From: Bin5 sp965200685
GTDB taxonomy: Bacteria > Chloroflexota > Anaerolineae > Caldilineales > Caldilineaceae
Assembly: GCA_965200685.1 (NCBI GenBank)
Contig: OZ241379.1
Span: 4,216,001 to 4,280,000 of the forward strand
Direction of reading: 5' to 3'
DNA length: 64,000 nucleotides
Shown here: in pieces, positions 38,794 through 47,403 of the stretch
Layout: each line of letters opens with the position of its first letter
How positions within the stretch are numbered: position 1 is the first letter of the stretch
The notes under the pieces: generated by a model
What the model was told of the DNA's origin: nothing
What the model saw: only the letters and a program-made list of their open reading frames with translations
The model's database searches: none
Made by a program: the position numbers and the translations under genes

Positions 38794-39447
38794 ATGTTGG
38801 TTAGTAGCCTCACTGTTGGCCTGTTACAGGAGAACTGTTATCTCCTCGGCTGCGAAGAAACGCTGTGTGGGGTCATTATCGACCCCGGCGACAGTGCCCA
38901 TGCGATCCTCAACGAAGCGAATGAACTAGGCCTGACCATTGAAAAAATCATCAATACCCATGCCCATTTCGATCATGTCATGGCAGTGGATGCTGTGCGA
39001 GCAGCCACAAATGCGACATTTCATCTACACCCGGACGATCTGCCGGTCCTGCGGAAAGTACCAGAACGAGTCTGGGACTGGTTGGGCGCAGACATCGACC
39101 CCATTACCGAGCCGGATGAATTTTTAGCACAGGGCCAGATCATCAAATTCGGAACAGAATCTCTGGAAGTCCGCTTTACCCCTGGCCATGCACCCGGCCA
39201 TGTGGTCTTTATCGATCACAAAAACCGGCAGATCTTCGCCGGGGACACGCTGTTTCAGGGCAGTATCGGGCGTTTCGATCTGCCCCTAGCCGATGGCCCA
39301 ACTCTGCTTCAGAGCATCCATGCGGAGCTGCTGCCCCTACCCGATGACTACGTCGTCTATCCCGGCCACGGAGAAACGACAACAATCGGCGAGGAACGGG
39401 AAAGCAACCCATTTGTTGGACGGACCGCGACGCTTTTCATTCCCTGA
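38794..39447 (+). CDS. MBL-fold metallohydrolase (glyoxalase II-like)
   Basis: A 217-residue metallo-beta-lactamase-fold hydrolase. All metal ligands are visible: THAHFDH, the histidine in PGHAPGH, the aspartate in FAGDTLF and the final YPGHGE. The compact size and GSIGRFDLP motif are typical of the YcbL/glyoxalase II-like group that hydrolyses thioesters. The ATG at 38794 is chosen because homologues begin at the hydrophobic VGLLQENCYLL. Confidence 0.9.
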   Translation: MLVSSLTVGLLQENCYLLGCEETLCGVIIDPGDSAHAILNEANELGLTIEKIINTHAHFDHVMAVDAVRAATNATFHLHPDDLPVLRKVPERVWDWLGADIDPITEPDEFLAQGQIIKFGTESLEVRFTPGHAPGHVVFIDHKNRQIFAGDTLFQGSIGRFDLPLADGPTLLQSIHAELLPLPDDYVVYPGHGETTTIGEERESNPFVGRTATLFIP

Positions 39448-39464
39448 AGAACAGGAGATCTGCT

Positions 39465-39821
39465 GTGTCAATACTTGCCGGGGGATTTAGAAGACTGTGG
39501 GGGGCGCAAAGTGACAGAAGCCAGGCCCCAAAGACGGAAACAGACCGCGCCTCCGCCACAACAGGCGGCTCTCTGTCCCAAGAACCGGTCGTCGTCTGGC
39601 AGGCGGCCAATCCTATGGAAGCGCAGGTCGTCAAAGGACGACTCATGAGTGCCGGCATTCCCGCGATCGAGCGGGGCGATTCCATGGGCAAGATCGGCGG
39701 CTTCACATTGGGTAGCCTAGCAGAACGAGATGTTCTGGTGCCTGGCCCTCTGGCCGAGAAGGCCCAGGAACTCCTGTCCGAGGAAGTGCAGTGGCTATTG
39801 GATGAAGAAATCAATGAGTAG
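39465..39821 (+). CDS. DUF2007 putative signal-transducing protein
   Basis: A 118-residue protein. The C-terminal half matches DUF2007: VVWQAANPMEAQVVKGRLMSAGIPA, then a DVLVPGPLAEKAQELL end. The N-terminal 40 residues are low-complexity and may be a linker. The start is a GTG with AGGAG seven nt upstream. Function unknown; the domain resembles small regulatory folds. Confidence 0.78.
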   Translation: MSILAGGFRRLWGAQSDRSQAPKTETDRASATTGGSLSQEPVVVWQAANPMEAQVVKGRLMSAGIPAIERGDSMGKIGGFTLGSLAERDVLVPGPLAEKAQELLSEEVQWLLDEEINE

Positions 39822-39897
39822 CCAGTTTCGGCTCTCCCCAACAGAAAGACTATACTGGGGCAAGGCCGATGATTCGAGAATGTGACAAACACAGGAT

Positions 39898-40413
39898 ATG
39901 CAGGCAGATCAGCTGATGAATGAAAATTTCCCTGACCAAAACCATTGGACGGACGGACCGATCCCTGCCCATTTGGCGCAGAAACATTCTGGCATCAAAC
40001 CACAATTTCTAGTCGCCGGCCTGCTGCTGATTGGCGTCATCATCTCGCTGATGGCCTATGGCCTGAGCACAGCGAAAACCTACTGGCTGACCGTAGATGA
40101 AGTCCAGCAGCAGGGCAGCGCGTTGGTATCGCAACGCCTGCGGGTGAACGGGCTGGTAGTGGAAGGCAGCGAAGAGTGGAATGCTGAAGAGGTCACCCTA
40201 CGATTTCTGATCGAAGACGAGGACAACCCCGGCCAACAGCTTGCCGTGATCTACTACGAGCCACGCCCGGACAACTTCCATCGGGCGGCTTCGGTCATTG
40301 CCGAGGGCATGCTGTTAGACGACGGGACCTTCCATGCCGATGAGCTACTCCTCAAATGTCCCAGCCGCTACGAGGAAGCACCGGAAGATATCTTACGCAA
40401 AGTCAATGGCTAA
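39898..40413 (+). CDS. ccmE: Cytochrome c maturation protein CcmE (CxxxY type)
   Basis: A 171-residue haem chaperone: one N-terminal membrane anchor (FLVAGLLLIGVIISLMAYGL) and an OB-fold periplasmic domain ending in LLLKCPSRYEE. The haem-binding residue is cysteine in a CxxxY motif instead of the usual HxxxY, the variant known from some Gram-positives, archaea and sulfate reducers. It overlaps the next gene by 8 bp, heading a ccm operon. Confidence 0.93.
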   Translation: MQADQLMNENFPDQNHWTDGPIPAHLAQKHSGIKPQFLVAGLLLIGVIISLMAYGLSTAKTYWLTVDEVQQQGSALVSQRLRVNGLVVEGSEEWNAEEVTLRFLIEDEDNPGQQLAVIYYEPRPDNFHRAASVIAEGMLLDDGTFHADELLLKCPSRYEEAPEDILRKVNG

Positions 40414-42280
40414 CTACGCGCCGATTCTATTGGCTTGTGTTTTAGTCGTTTTCGCGATTGTAACCAAAGGTAGCATCCAGGCCCAAGAACCGTCCCCGGC
40501 CTATGATGCAGCCAATGTCCCCGTCCCACAACAGCCACCGAGCGCGGCCCTCGCGGCCAATCTCTATGCTCAGAGATGCGCCCCTTGCCATGGCATAACA
40601 GGTGAAGGGGGTGGCCCGGCCAGCATCGGCACACCCATGGAGCCGACTATCTTTGCCGAGCCACAGGCTATCTGGGAACGTTCCCCGGCGGAACTGTTTC
40701 ACACCACGAAATTTGGCCGTATTGAAAAGCTGATGCCGCCCTGGCGCAACAACCTAAACGACGACCAGATCTGGCAGGTCGTCTACTATGCCTGGGACCT
40801 ACACACGGATGAAGAGGAAGTAGCTGCTGGTGCTGCACTGTACGCCCACTCCTGTGCCATCTGCCATGGGCAGAGCGGCCGAGGAGATGGCCCGACCGCA
40901 TCCCCAGAGATGCCGGACTTCTCCGCGCAGGCGTCCATGATCTTTACCAGCCAAGCGCAGCTGGCCCAAGGCTGGGAAACCGCCCATCCAGAACTGGGCG
41001 CAAATTGGTCTGCTAGCCAGCGGCAGGCGACCTTGGCCTACATCCGCACCTTCAGCTATCAGCCGGCGTGGGCGTCTCCATTACAGACCGGGCTAGGAGT
41101 CATTGAAGGACAGATGCGACAAGCCACGGCCGGCGGCCTAGAGATCTCCCAAGGGACAGTCACCCTGAACATCTACCAGCAGACGGAGTTGCTGACAACG
41201 CGGGCGGCCCCGGTTGACGTCAATGGCCGCTTCCGTTTTGAGGAACTACCAACGGACAGCGGCTACTATTTTCTGCTGGAAACAGAGTACAGCGGCATCC
41301 GCTATACGTCCCCGATTCTGGCATTCAGCGGCCCGGACTTCACTGAATTTCGGGTTGGGCCAGATCATCTGGATACAGTGCTGCCCGTTTACGAAACAAC
41401 AACAGACGGCTCCGGCGTATATATCAACCGCGCCAATTGGGTCGTTGAACACGAGCCAGGCACGCTACTCATCGGCCAAGGATACACCTTCGGCAACCGG
41501 AGCGACCGAACATTCATTGGGTCCGAGGCAGAAACCGGCGACATAGCAGTAACGCTTGCCGTACCCCTAGACCCTCGGGCCCAAAATGTGAACTTTCAGG
41601 ATGGGGAAGTCGGGGATGTGTACCGGCAGAGCGGGCAGGTCGTGTACGATACCCGGCCCGTACGGCCGGGGGCGGATTCCCACCGCATCTTCTTACGCTA
41701 TCGGTTGCCTTTTGATGGCAATGCCGCGGCAATTTCATTTCCTGTCACAGACGAAATCCACAGCCTAAACCTGCTGGTGTCCGAATTAGCCGGCCTGGAA
41801 GTAACATTGGCCGATGATACCCTGACATTCGTCGGCCAGGAGACGATCCAGGGTGTGCAATTCCAGCATTGGAGCGGCTCCGTGGCCGCGGGCGATGGGG
41901 TGCGGATGACATTCCGCGGGCTGATCCCGGCCGGCTCGCAGGACCCGCGCCAGGGCAATGAGATGCCAAGCAACCGAGAACTACCCATTGCCGCGCCTCC
42001 CCTGAACCCACGTATCCCGCTAGCCTTGGGCGGTGTCGTCAGCATGGTTTTGCTCGGGGTCCTGATGGTATTTTGGCGACGGGAAAAGGTCGCCAGCAAT
42101 CTCACACCCGAACAGTTGGCCGCACGGCGGCAGGAACTGAGTACACAGATCGCACGGCTGGACGATCTACACGCGCTCGGGGAGCTGCATGAGAACACCT
42201 GGCAAGACAAAAGGAGGAGGCTCAAACGTGAACTGCTTGCCATTGCCCAACACGAGAAAGACACGGAATCAGCGCTATGA
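40406..42280 (+). CDS. Dihaem c-type cytochrome membrane protein
   Basis: A 625-residue exported protein. After a signal peptide (ending near IQAQ) come two cytochrome c domains with CAPCH (near residue 53) and CAICH (near residue 150). A beta-rich middle region (TVTLNIYQQ, carboxypeptidase-regulatory-like) follows, then a C-terminal transmembrane helix (PLALGGVVSMVLLGVLMVFW) and a cytoplasmic coiled segment. The start at 40406 was chosen because it gives the signal peptide and overlaps ccmE; a longer reading to 40334 does not. Its gene sits between ccmE and ccmA, so it may be an early client of the maturation system. Confidence 0.88.
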   Translation: MANYAPILLACVLVVFAIVTKGSIQAQEPSPAYDAANVPVPQQPPSAALAANLYAQRCAPCHGITGEGGGPASIGTPMEPTIFAEPQAIWERSPAELFHTTKFGRIEKLMPPWRNNLNDDQIWQVVYYAWDLHTDEEEVAAGAALYAHSCAICHGQSGRGDGPTASPEMPDFSAQASMIFTSQAQLAQGWETAHPELGANWSASQRQATLAYIRTFSYQPAWASPLQTGLGVIEGQMRQATAGGLEISQGTVTLNIYQQTELLTTRAAPVDVNGRFRFEELPTDSGYYFLLETEYSGIRYTSPILAFSGPDFTEFRVGPDHLDTVLPVYETTTDGSGVYINRANWVVEHEPGTLLIGQGYTFGNRSDRTFIGSEAETGDIAVTLAVPLDPRAQNVNFQDGEVGDVYRQSGQVVYDTRPVRPGADSHRIFLRYRLPFDGNAAAISFPVTDEIHSLNLLVSELAGLEVTLADDTLTFVGQETIQGVQFQHWSGSVAAGDGVRMTFRGLIPAGSQDPRQGNEMPSNRELPIAAPPLNPRIPLALGGVVSMVLLGVLMVFWRREKVASNLTPEQLAARRQELSTQIARLDDLHALGELHENTWQDKRRRLKRELLAIAQHEKDTESAL

Positions 42281-42948
42281 CCCGGCAGGACGCCCTGGTC
42301 CGCCTCGAACAGGTGACAAAATATTTTGGGCACAAACGAGTGCTGCAGGACGTGTCCCTGTCTGTCTCAGCTGGGGAAGTACTCGCCCTGCTCGGTGCCA
42401 ATGGCAGCGGCAAGACCACACTCATGCGCCTCGTGGCCGGGCTGGACAGACCACAACGCGGAGAAGTATGGCTGGGGCCTGTCCCCCTTTCAGCAGCCGC
42501 TCACGAAATCCGACGCTATGTAGGGGTGGTAGCCCATGCGCCTCTGGTATATACTAGCCTTACCGCCGCAGAGAATCTGCGCTTTTTTGCCCGCATGTAT
42601 GATCTCCTACAGCCGGAGACCCGCATCAAGCAAGTCCTGCGGGCGGTGGACCTATGGAGATACCGGGACGACCGAGTGCGTACCTACAGCCGGGGCATGA
42701 TCCAACGACTTGCTATCGCCAGGGCGGTTCTACACGACCCGCCGGTGCTGCTTTTTGATGAGCCAGATACCGGCTTGGACCGGGAAAGTATGTCCATGCT
42801 GGACGAACTCATCAAACAACTCCGGCGGCGAGAGCGGGCCATACTGCTTACGACCCACCACTGGGAGCGGGCATTTGCCTGGGCGGACCGAGCCTATGAA
42901 CTACGGGCTGGGCGCATCGAACCGCTCACTGCAGTGCCCAATGGCTAG
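42277..42948 (+). CDS. ccmA: Haem-exporter ATPase CcmA
   Basis: A 223-residue ABC ATPase: Walker A GANGSGKTT, signature YSRGMIQRL, Walker B VLLFDEPDTGLD, and the switch histidine in LTTHH. It energises release of holo-CcmE in system I cytochrome c maturation together with CcmB and CcmC. The ATG overlaps the stop of the cytochrome gene (ATGA). Confidence 0.93.
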   Translation: MTRQDALVRLEQVTKYFGHKRVLQDVSLSVSAGEVLALLGANGSGKTTLMRLVAGLDRPQRGEVWLGPVPLSAAAHEIRRYVGVVAHAPLVYTSLTAAENLRFFARMYDLLQPETRIKQVLRAVDLWRYRDDRVRTYSRGMIQRLAIARAVLHDPPVLLFDEPDTGLDRESMSMLDELIKQLRRRERAILLTTHHWERAFAWADRAYELRAGRIEPLTAVPNG

Positions 42949-42983
42949 TAGTCTGTGACTACTGGTGTTATGATGTGTGCGTG

Positions 42984-43727
42984 ATGATGGATGAGATTGG
43001 AGAGACGGTCCTCATCCGCGAGAATGGCGGTCTGGCCGCCTATCTACGCCGAGTCTGGGCCGTCACCGAGAAAGATGTGCGCGCGGAGCTGCGGACAAAA
43101 GAGAGTGTCGGTACTATGGCGGTCTTTGCCCTGCTGGCCGCAGTTGTTTTCGGCCTCGCTTTCGATCTGCGGGTGCCACGCCCACAGCTAGTCGTCCCAG
43201 GGATTCTATGGGTGATCATTCTGTTCACAGGGGTATTGGGCTTGCAACGTTCCTTCGGTTCGGAGATGGAGCAAGGCACGCTGGCCGGATTGCTTCTGGC
43301 CCCAGTCGACCGCTCGGCCCTCTATTTTGGCAAAGTCGCGGCCAATCTGTTCTACTTTCTCGTTGTCGAAGCACTGCTGCTGCCGACACTGCTCATTCTG
43401 TTTGACGTGAACCTGATACGCCCTCTGATTTTGCTGGGGCTTCTGCTCGGGACCGTCGGCTATATAGGTGTTGGTACGCTATTCGCTGCGCTCACCGCCC
43501 AGATCCGGACACGGGAGACGCTGCTGCCGGTGCTGCTGCTACCAGTTCTGACACCCCTTTTTCTGGCCGGTGTCGGCCTGACAGCCGCCATCCTAGATGC
43601 CCGGCCTCTCAGCGACCTATGGCGTTGGCTGCTGATTTTGGGCCTGTATGATGCTCTTTTTCTGATCATTGCCTTTCTGCTCTTTGATCTGATCTGGGTA
43701 GAACCGTCGAATCAAATGATCCAATGA
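42984..43727 (+). CDS. ccmB: Haem-exporter permease CcmB
   Basis: About 247 residues with six predicted membrane helices and the CcmB signatures EKDVRAELRTKES, FGSEMEQGTLAGLLLAP and a long leucine-rich middle. It is the membrane partner of CcmA, 35 bp downstream of it. An ATG at 42984 or 42987 is likely; the reading can extend to a GTG at 42975. Confidence 0.93.
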   Translation: MMDEIGETVLIRENGGLAAYLRRVWAVTEKDVRAELRTKESVGTMAVFALLAAVVFGLAFDLRVPRPQLVVPGILWVIILFTGVLGLQRSFGSEMEQGTLAGLLLAPVDRSALYFGKVAANLFYFLVVEALLLPTLLILFDVNLIRPLILLGLLLGTVGYIGVGTLFAALTAQIRTRETLLPVLLLPVLTPLFLAGVGLTAAILDARPLSDLWRWLLILGLYDALFLIIAFLLFDLIWVEPSNQMIQ

Positions 43728-43770
43728 ATACGGAATCTCGCTGTCCCTGGTTCTACGCTCAACATATACC

Positions 43771-44490
43771 ATGACAACATCAACCCGCTCTTGGTTTCCC
43801 TTCCTTATCGTATTTGATATGATCGCTGCGCTGGCAATGGCTATGACGATGTGGGCCGCATTGCTCTACGCCGGCGATGCCGTCAACCTAGCCGGTGATG
43901 AACAGATTGCCCAGCGCATTTTTTACCTGCATATGGGCAGCAACATCGCCGCATTGCTGGGCTTTCTCGGCTCGGTCATCGGCAGCATCGGTTATCTGAT
44001 CACCCGGCGCTTGGTGTGGGACCGTTGGGCCGCGGCCAGCATTGAACTCGGCACGATTTTCGGGGCCGCTGTGCTGATCTCCGGCGCAATCTGGGCCAAA
44101 CCAACCTGGAATACCTACTGGACATGGGATCCCCGGCTGACCACAGCCACGATTACTGTCCTGATCTACATGGCCTATATACTGTTCCGCAACGGCTTTG
44201 AAAACCCTGCAACCCGGGCCCGCTTTGCCAGCATCTATGCGCTCTTTGCCTTTTTCAGTGTGCCTCTCACCTATTACAGCGCACGGCTGTTCCGCTCCAT
44301 CCATCCAATCGTCTTTGATGGTGCCAATGAGGAAGCGCAAGGCAGTTTCGCTATCGGGCAGTCAATGGCACAGACACTGACGATTGCCATGATCAGCTTC
44401 GCCCTTCTCTTCGCGGCCCTGCTCTTCCATCGGGTACGCCAACTGGGGCTGGAATCCCATATCGAAACATTACGGGAGGAGTGGCAGTGA
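43771..44490 (+). CDS. ccmC: Haem handling protein CcmC
   Basis: A 239-residue membrane protein of the HemeHandling family. The tryptophan-rich WWD-type segment reads WAKPTWNTYWTWDPRLT, flanked by the two haem-ligand histidines in FYLHMG and SIHP. It loads haem onto CcmE. The last four bases (GTGA) overlap the start of ccmD. Confidence 0.94.
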   Translation: MTTSTRSWFPFLIVFDMIAALAMAMTMWAALLYAGDAVNLAGDEQIAQRIFYLHMGSNIAALLGFLGSVIGSIGYLITRRLVWDRWAAASIELGTIFGAAVLISGAIWAKPTWNTYWTWDPRLTTATITVLIYMAYILFRNGFENPATRARFASIYALFAFFSVPLTYYSARLFRSIHPIVFDGANEEAQGSFAIGQSMAQTLTIAMISFALLFAALLFHRVRQLGLESHIETLREEWQ

Positions 44491-44633
44491 TCTATCTGGC
44501 AGCCGTTTTTATTCTGTTGTGGCTCTTGGTCGGTGGCTACCTAGCCTTTCTGTTGACCCGACAGCGAGCCTTGGAAAGGGAACTACGCTCTTTGAAAGAG
44601 CAGCGGGAACACGAGCGGCGTACCCACGCCTGA
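44487..44633 (+). CDS. ccmD: CcmD-like small membrane protein
   Basis: A 48-residue protein starting at a GTG within the ccmC stop (GTGA), with GGGAGGAG just upstream. One transmembrane helix (IYLAAVFILLWLLVGGYLAFLL) is followed by a charged helix (RALERELRSLKEQREHERR). Size, topology and position match CcmD, which helps release holo-CcmE. Confidence 0.82.
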   Translation: MIYLAAVFILLWLLVGGYLAFLLTRQRALERELRSLKEQREHERRTHA

Positions 44634-44662
44634 AGCGAGCGGCATCTTTACTGCCCGCTTGG

Positions 44663-44720
44663 CTTCAAGAGTGTATACTATTCATATCTCAATCTTCAAG
44701 AGTGTATACTATTCATATCT
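44663..44720 (+). repeat. Tandem 27-bp duplication upstream of ccdA
   Basis: Copies at 44663-44689 and 44694-44720 (period 31 bp). Each contains a TATACT hexamer that could act as a -10 box, so a promoter element may have been doubled. Confidence 0.88.
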
Positions 44721-44742
44721 AAATTCTGATAGAGGAAGACAG

Positions 44743-45666
44743 ATGACGCGAGAACTGAGCAGCATTACGCCCGTGCAGACGACCAGACAGAGAGTAACCC
44801 CGCGAGCGGCTCCCGTCAGCCGTAGCAGCACATTGTTTCATGCCCTGGCCTTCGTTGTGGGGTTTGGGGCTGTCTTTACATTGCTAGGTTCTGCGGCTGG
44901 CCTCATGGGACAAAGTCTGAACGCCTACCTGCCGCTCGTGCAGCAGCTAGGCGCGATTCTCCTGACCATCTTCGGCTTGACAACCCTCGGCCTCTTGCGC
45001 TGGATGGTCAACCGCATTCAGGCGAATGAAGGACTGGCCGCCAATCCGGCTGTGGCCGCGCTGGTGAACATTCTGCAGTTTCTAAATGCCCTGATGTATA
45101 GCGAACGCCGGGTAACGGAAATGCACAAAGTAAAGCGGGGTTGGGGCTATCTGAGCAGCGCGCTGATGGGCGTCAGTTTCAGTGCGGGCTGGATCCCCTG
45201 CGTCGGCCCGATTCTGGCGAGCATCCTGTTCCTGGCCAGCGACAGCGAGACTGCCAGCCAAGGGGCATTGCTGCTGGCAATCTACAGCCTAGGGCTGGGC
45301 CTGCCGTTTCTGATCACCGGCGCATTCTTCGGTTGGGCGACCTCCTTCCTGCGCCGCTTGAACCGCCATGCCAATATCGTCAGCATCGTCAGTGGCATCT
45401 TCCTGCTCTATGTGGCCTGGCTCCTATGGAATGGGCGGCTGGCATCCTTAACCACGCAATTCGCTTTCTTGAATGAATGGGTCTTCCTGCTTGAGGAGGG
45501 TGTCTCCCAGTCACTCGGCATCAACACAGCCTTTAACAGCGGTGTTCTGAGCGCAGCACCCCTGGCCTTCATCGCCGGCCTCATCAGCTTCATCAGCCCT
45601 TGTGTCCTCCCCCTGATCCCGGCCTATATCGGCTATCTCAGCGGTGCTTCTCTCTCCAAACAGTGA
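44743..45666 (+). CDS. CcdA-type thiol:disulfide transporter, circularly permuted
   Basis: A 307-residue membrane protein. Normal CcdA starts with a helix bearing SPCVLPLIPAYxGYLSG and has GW(I/T)PCxGPILASIL in helix 4. Here the protein begins at what is usually helix 2 (ALAFVVGFGAVFTLLG), holds GWIPCVGPILASIL in the middle, and ends with AFIAGLISFISPCVLPLIPAYIGYLSGA. Both redox cysteines are kept, but helix 1 has moved to the C-terminus. With six helices the membrane topology remains possible, and the basic N-terminus (MTRELSS...RQRVTPR) would lie in the cytoplasm. It should pass electrons to TlpA and apocytochromes. GAGGAAG precedes the ATG at 44743. Confidence 0.85.
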   Translation: MTRELSSITPVQTTRQRVTPRAAPVSRSSTLFHALAFVVGFGAVFTLLGSAAGLMGQSLNAYLPLVQQLGAILLTIFGLTTLGLLRWMVNRIQANEGLAANPAVAALVNILQFLNALMYSERRVTEMHKVKRGWGYLSSALMGVSFSAGWIPCVGPILASILFLASDSETASQGALLLAIYSLGLGLPFLITGAFFGWATSFLRRLNRHANIVSIVSGIFLLYVAWLLWNGRLASLTTQFAFLNEWVFLLEEGVSQSLGINTAFNSGVLSAAPLAFIAGLISFISPCVLPLIPAYIGYLSGASLSKQ

Positions 45667-45718
45667 CATGTGGCCTATGGTCGGACTGCAGGGATTGACT
45701 ACATGTGTGGCGGGCAAT

Positions 45719-46309
45719 ATGAAATATCTGAAACTGCCTTTCTTTCTCATGGGTGCGTTCGTGCTCTCTGCCTGTACCTCGGCCGCCGCAAACCCCGGGC
45801 CGGAACCTAGCTTTACGCTGGTCGCGTTGGAAGAATTTCCCCAGGGACTGGGCAGCGGTTTCCCGCTGGCTGCTTTTGTTGAGGAAGGCAGCAATGCGGT
45901 GGATGACCCAGCCCCCAATTTCGCCTTCCTCCTAGAGGACGGGCGCGGCGCGGACCTGGCCTCTCTACAGGGCAGGCCGGTGGTCCTCAACTTCTGGGCC
46001 ACCTGGTGCGGGCCCTGTAGAGCCGAAATGCCGGAACTGGTGGCCCTGCACGAAGGGAATCCCCATGTGGTTGTGCTGGAAGTGAACGTCCAAGAAGAGC
46101 TGGCAGCCATGAAGGAGTTTGCCGCCGAGTTCGGGATGACCATGCCCGTGGTGATGGACCAGGCGGGCGCGGTTCGCAAGGCATACGGCGTACGCAATAT
46201 GCCGACAACCGTTTTCATCAGACCAGATGGGACTATCGGGGCCCGGTGGCCAGGCATTCTGATTGGCGAACAGTTGACTGAATTTGTTGAGCAGATTTCG
46301 ACACAGTGA
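45719..46309 (+). CDS. TlpA/CcmG-like thioredoxin lipoprotein
   Basis: About 196 residues: a lipoprotein signal (KLPFFLMGAFVLSAC), a spacer, and a thioredoxin fold with NFWATWCGPCRAEMPEL and the cis-proline motif NMPTTVFI. It would reduce haem-binding cysteines or other extracytoplasmic disulfides, receiving electrons from the CcdA protein encoded just upstream. The ATG at 45719 is chosen for the lipobox; an ATG at 45668 is possible. Confidence 0.9.
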   Translation: MKYLKLPFFLMGAFVLSACTSAAANPGPEPSFTLVALEEFPQGLGSGFPLAAFVEEGSNAVDDPAPNFAFLLEDGRGADLASLQGRPVVLNFWATWCGPCRAEMPELVALHEGNPHVVVLEVNVQEELAAMKEFAAEFGMTMPVVMDQAGAVRKAYGVRNMPTTVFIRPDGTIGARWPGILIGEQLTEFVEQISTQ

Positions 46310-46318
46310 GCCTGTACA

Positions 46319-46597
46319 GTGCAAGTGATCTTATACACCAAACGCCATTGCCAACTCTGCGATGCCCTCAAATTTGAGCTGCTGGACTTGCAGGGAGAAT
46401 ACGGGTTCGGCTTGCGCGAACATTTCGTAGAGGATGACCCGGTCTTGCAGGCCCAGGCCGGGCATCGCGTCCCCTTTGTGGAACTGGAACGGCATGACAG
46501 CACAACTGTGTCCTTTGCGTTTCCAGTGAAGCAGGCAGAATTGCGTCGCTGCATCCATGCAGAGATGGAGCGGCAAACGGCAGGTGGCCGTTCCTAA
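46319..46597 (+). CDS. Glutaredoxin-like (DUF836) protein
   Basis: A 92-residue thioredoxin-fold protein with CQLC near residue 12 (VILYTKRHCQLCDALKFEL) and the cis-proline region HRVPFVEL. The start is a GTG nine bp after the tlpA stop, so it is probably cotranscribed with the redox genes. Likely a cytoplasmic disulfide reductase; its partner is unknown. Confidence 0.82.
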   Translation: MQVILYTKRHCQLCDALKFELLDLQGEYGFGLREHFVEDDPVLQAQAGHRVPFVELERHDSTTVSFAFPVKQAELRRCIHAEMERQTAGGRS

Positions 46598-46599
46598 CC

Positions 46600-47253
46600 A
46601 TGGAAGCACAACAGCAAACCGATAGCCGAACAGTGCTTGATGGTGTGGTCATTTGGATTGCCCGGCACTGGCTGGCCCTGTTCAATGGCGCGGTCGCGAT
46701 CTATCTACTGCTTCCGTTCCTGGCCCCGGTCCTGGCCAGGGCCGGCCTGACCATGCCCGCTGCGGCTATCTACAGCATGTACTCGGTAGTCTGTCACCAG
46801 CTACCGGACCACAGCTACTTTCTGTTCGGAGAGAAGCCCTTTTATAGTCTGTCCGCGTTAGAGGCTCGGGGGCTGGAGGAGGGGGTGGGCCTGTTTCAAC
46901 GCCGGGCTTTCCGTGGCAATGATATCACCGGCCTTAAAATTGCACTCTGTCAGCGGGACATAGCCATTTACGGTTCGGTTCTGCTGGCGGGTTTCCTGTT
47001 CGGCCTCACGCGCAAACGAACCCACGCGCCCAGCTTAAAGATCTACCTTCTCTTCCTCATCCCCATCACGCTTGATGGCCTTACACAGTTTGTCGGCCTG
47101 CGGCAGAGCAACTGGTGGCTGCGTACCATGACCGGCGCGCTTTTCGGCGGCGCATCAGTCTGGCTGGCCTATCCCTATCTGGAAGCAGCCATGCGGGATG
47201 TCATCCGCTCTGAAGAAGCGCGCTTACGGAACAAGAGGCCAGGGCCGGGCTGA
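46600..47253 (+). CDS. DUF2085 membrane protein
   Basis: A 217-residue protein with about five hydrophobic segments and the DUF2085 hallmark SVVCHQLPDHSYFLFGEKP, plus CQRDIAIYGS and an NWWLRTMTGALFG end. Two conserved cysteines and a histidine suggest metal or redox chemistry, but no function is known. It is the last gene of the cytochrome c maturation run, 3 bp after the glutaredoxin-like gene. Confidence 0.82.
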   Translation: MEAQQQTDSRTVLDGVVIWIARHWLALFNGAVAIYLLLPFLAPVLARAGLTMPAAAIYSMYSVVCHQLPDHSYFLFGEKPFYSLSALEARGLEEGVGLFQRRAFRGNDITGLKIALCQRDIAIYGSVLLAGFLFGLTRKRTHAPSLKIYLLFLIPITLDGLTQFVGLRQSNWWLRTMTGALFGGASVWLAYPYLEAAMRDVIRSEEARLRNKRPGPG

Positions 47254-47310
47254 CGAGCGCATACCATACATTGCCCATCGCAGGTCCGTTGTCCATTTTA
47301 GGATGCATGT

Positions 47311-47377
47311 AGTTGCGCTGACAGAACTCGGCATCCTGTCTGTTGGAATTTCAATGCGTGCGTTCATGGGTGTATCT
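47311..47377 (-). pseudogene. Broken second copy of the MNT nucleotidyltransferase start
   Basis: The minus-strand stretch repeats the leader, ATG (47367) and first ~17 codons of the gene at 47404-47715 (MN.RIEIPTDR...), but one base is missing after the Asp-Arg codons, shifting the frame, and similarity stops at about 47311. It is the remnant of a tandem duplication. Confidence 0.8.
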
Positions 47378-47403
47378 CCATATCTACAAGACTTATCCGG
47401 TCA

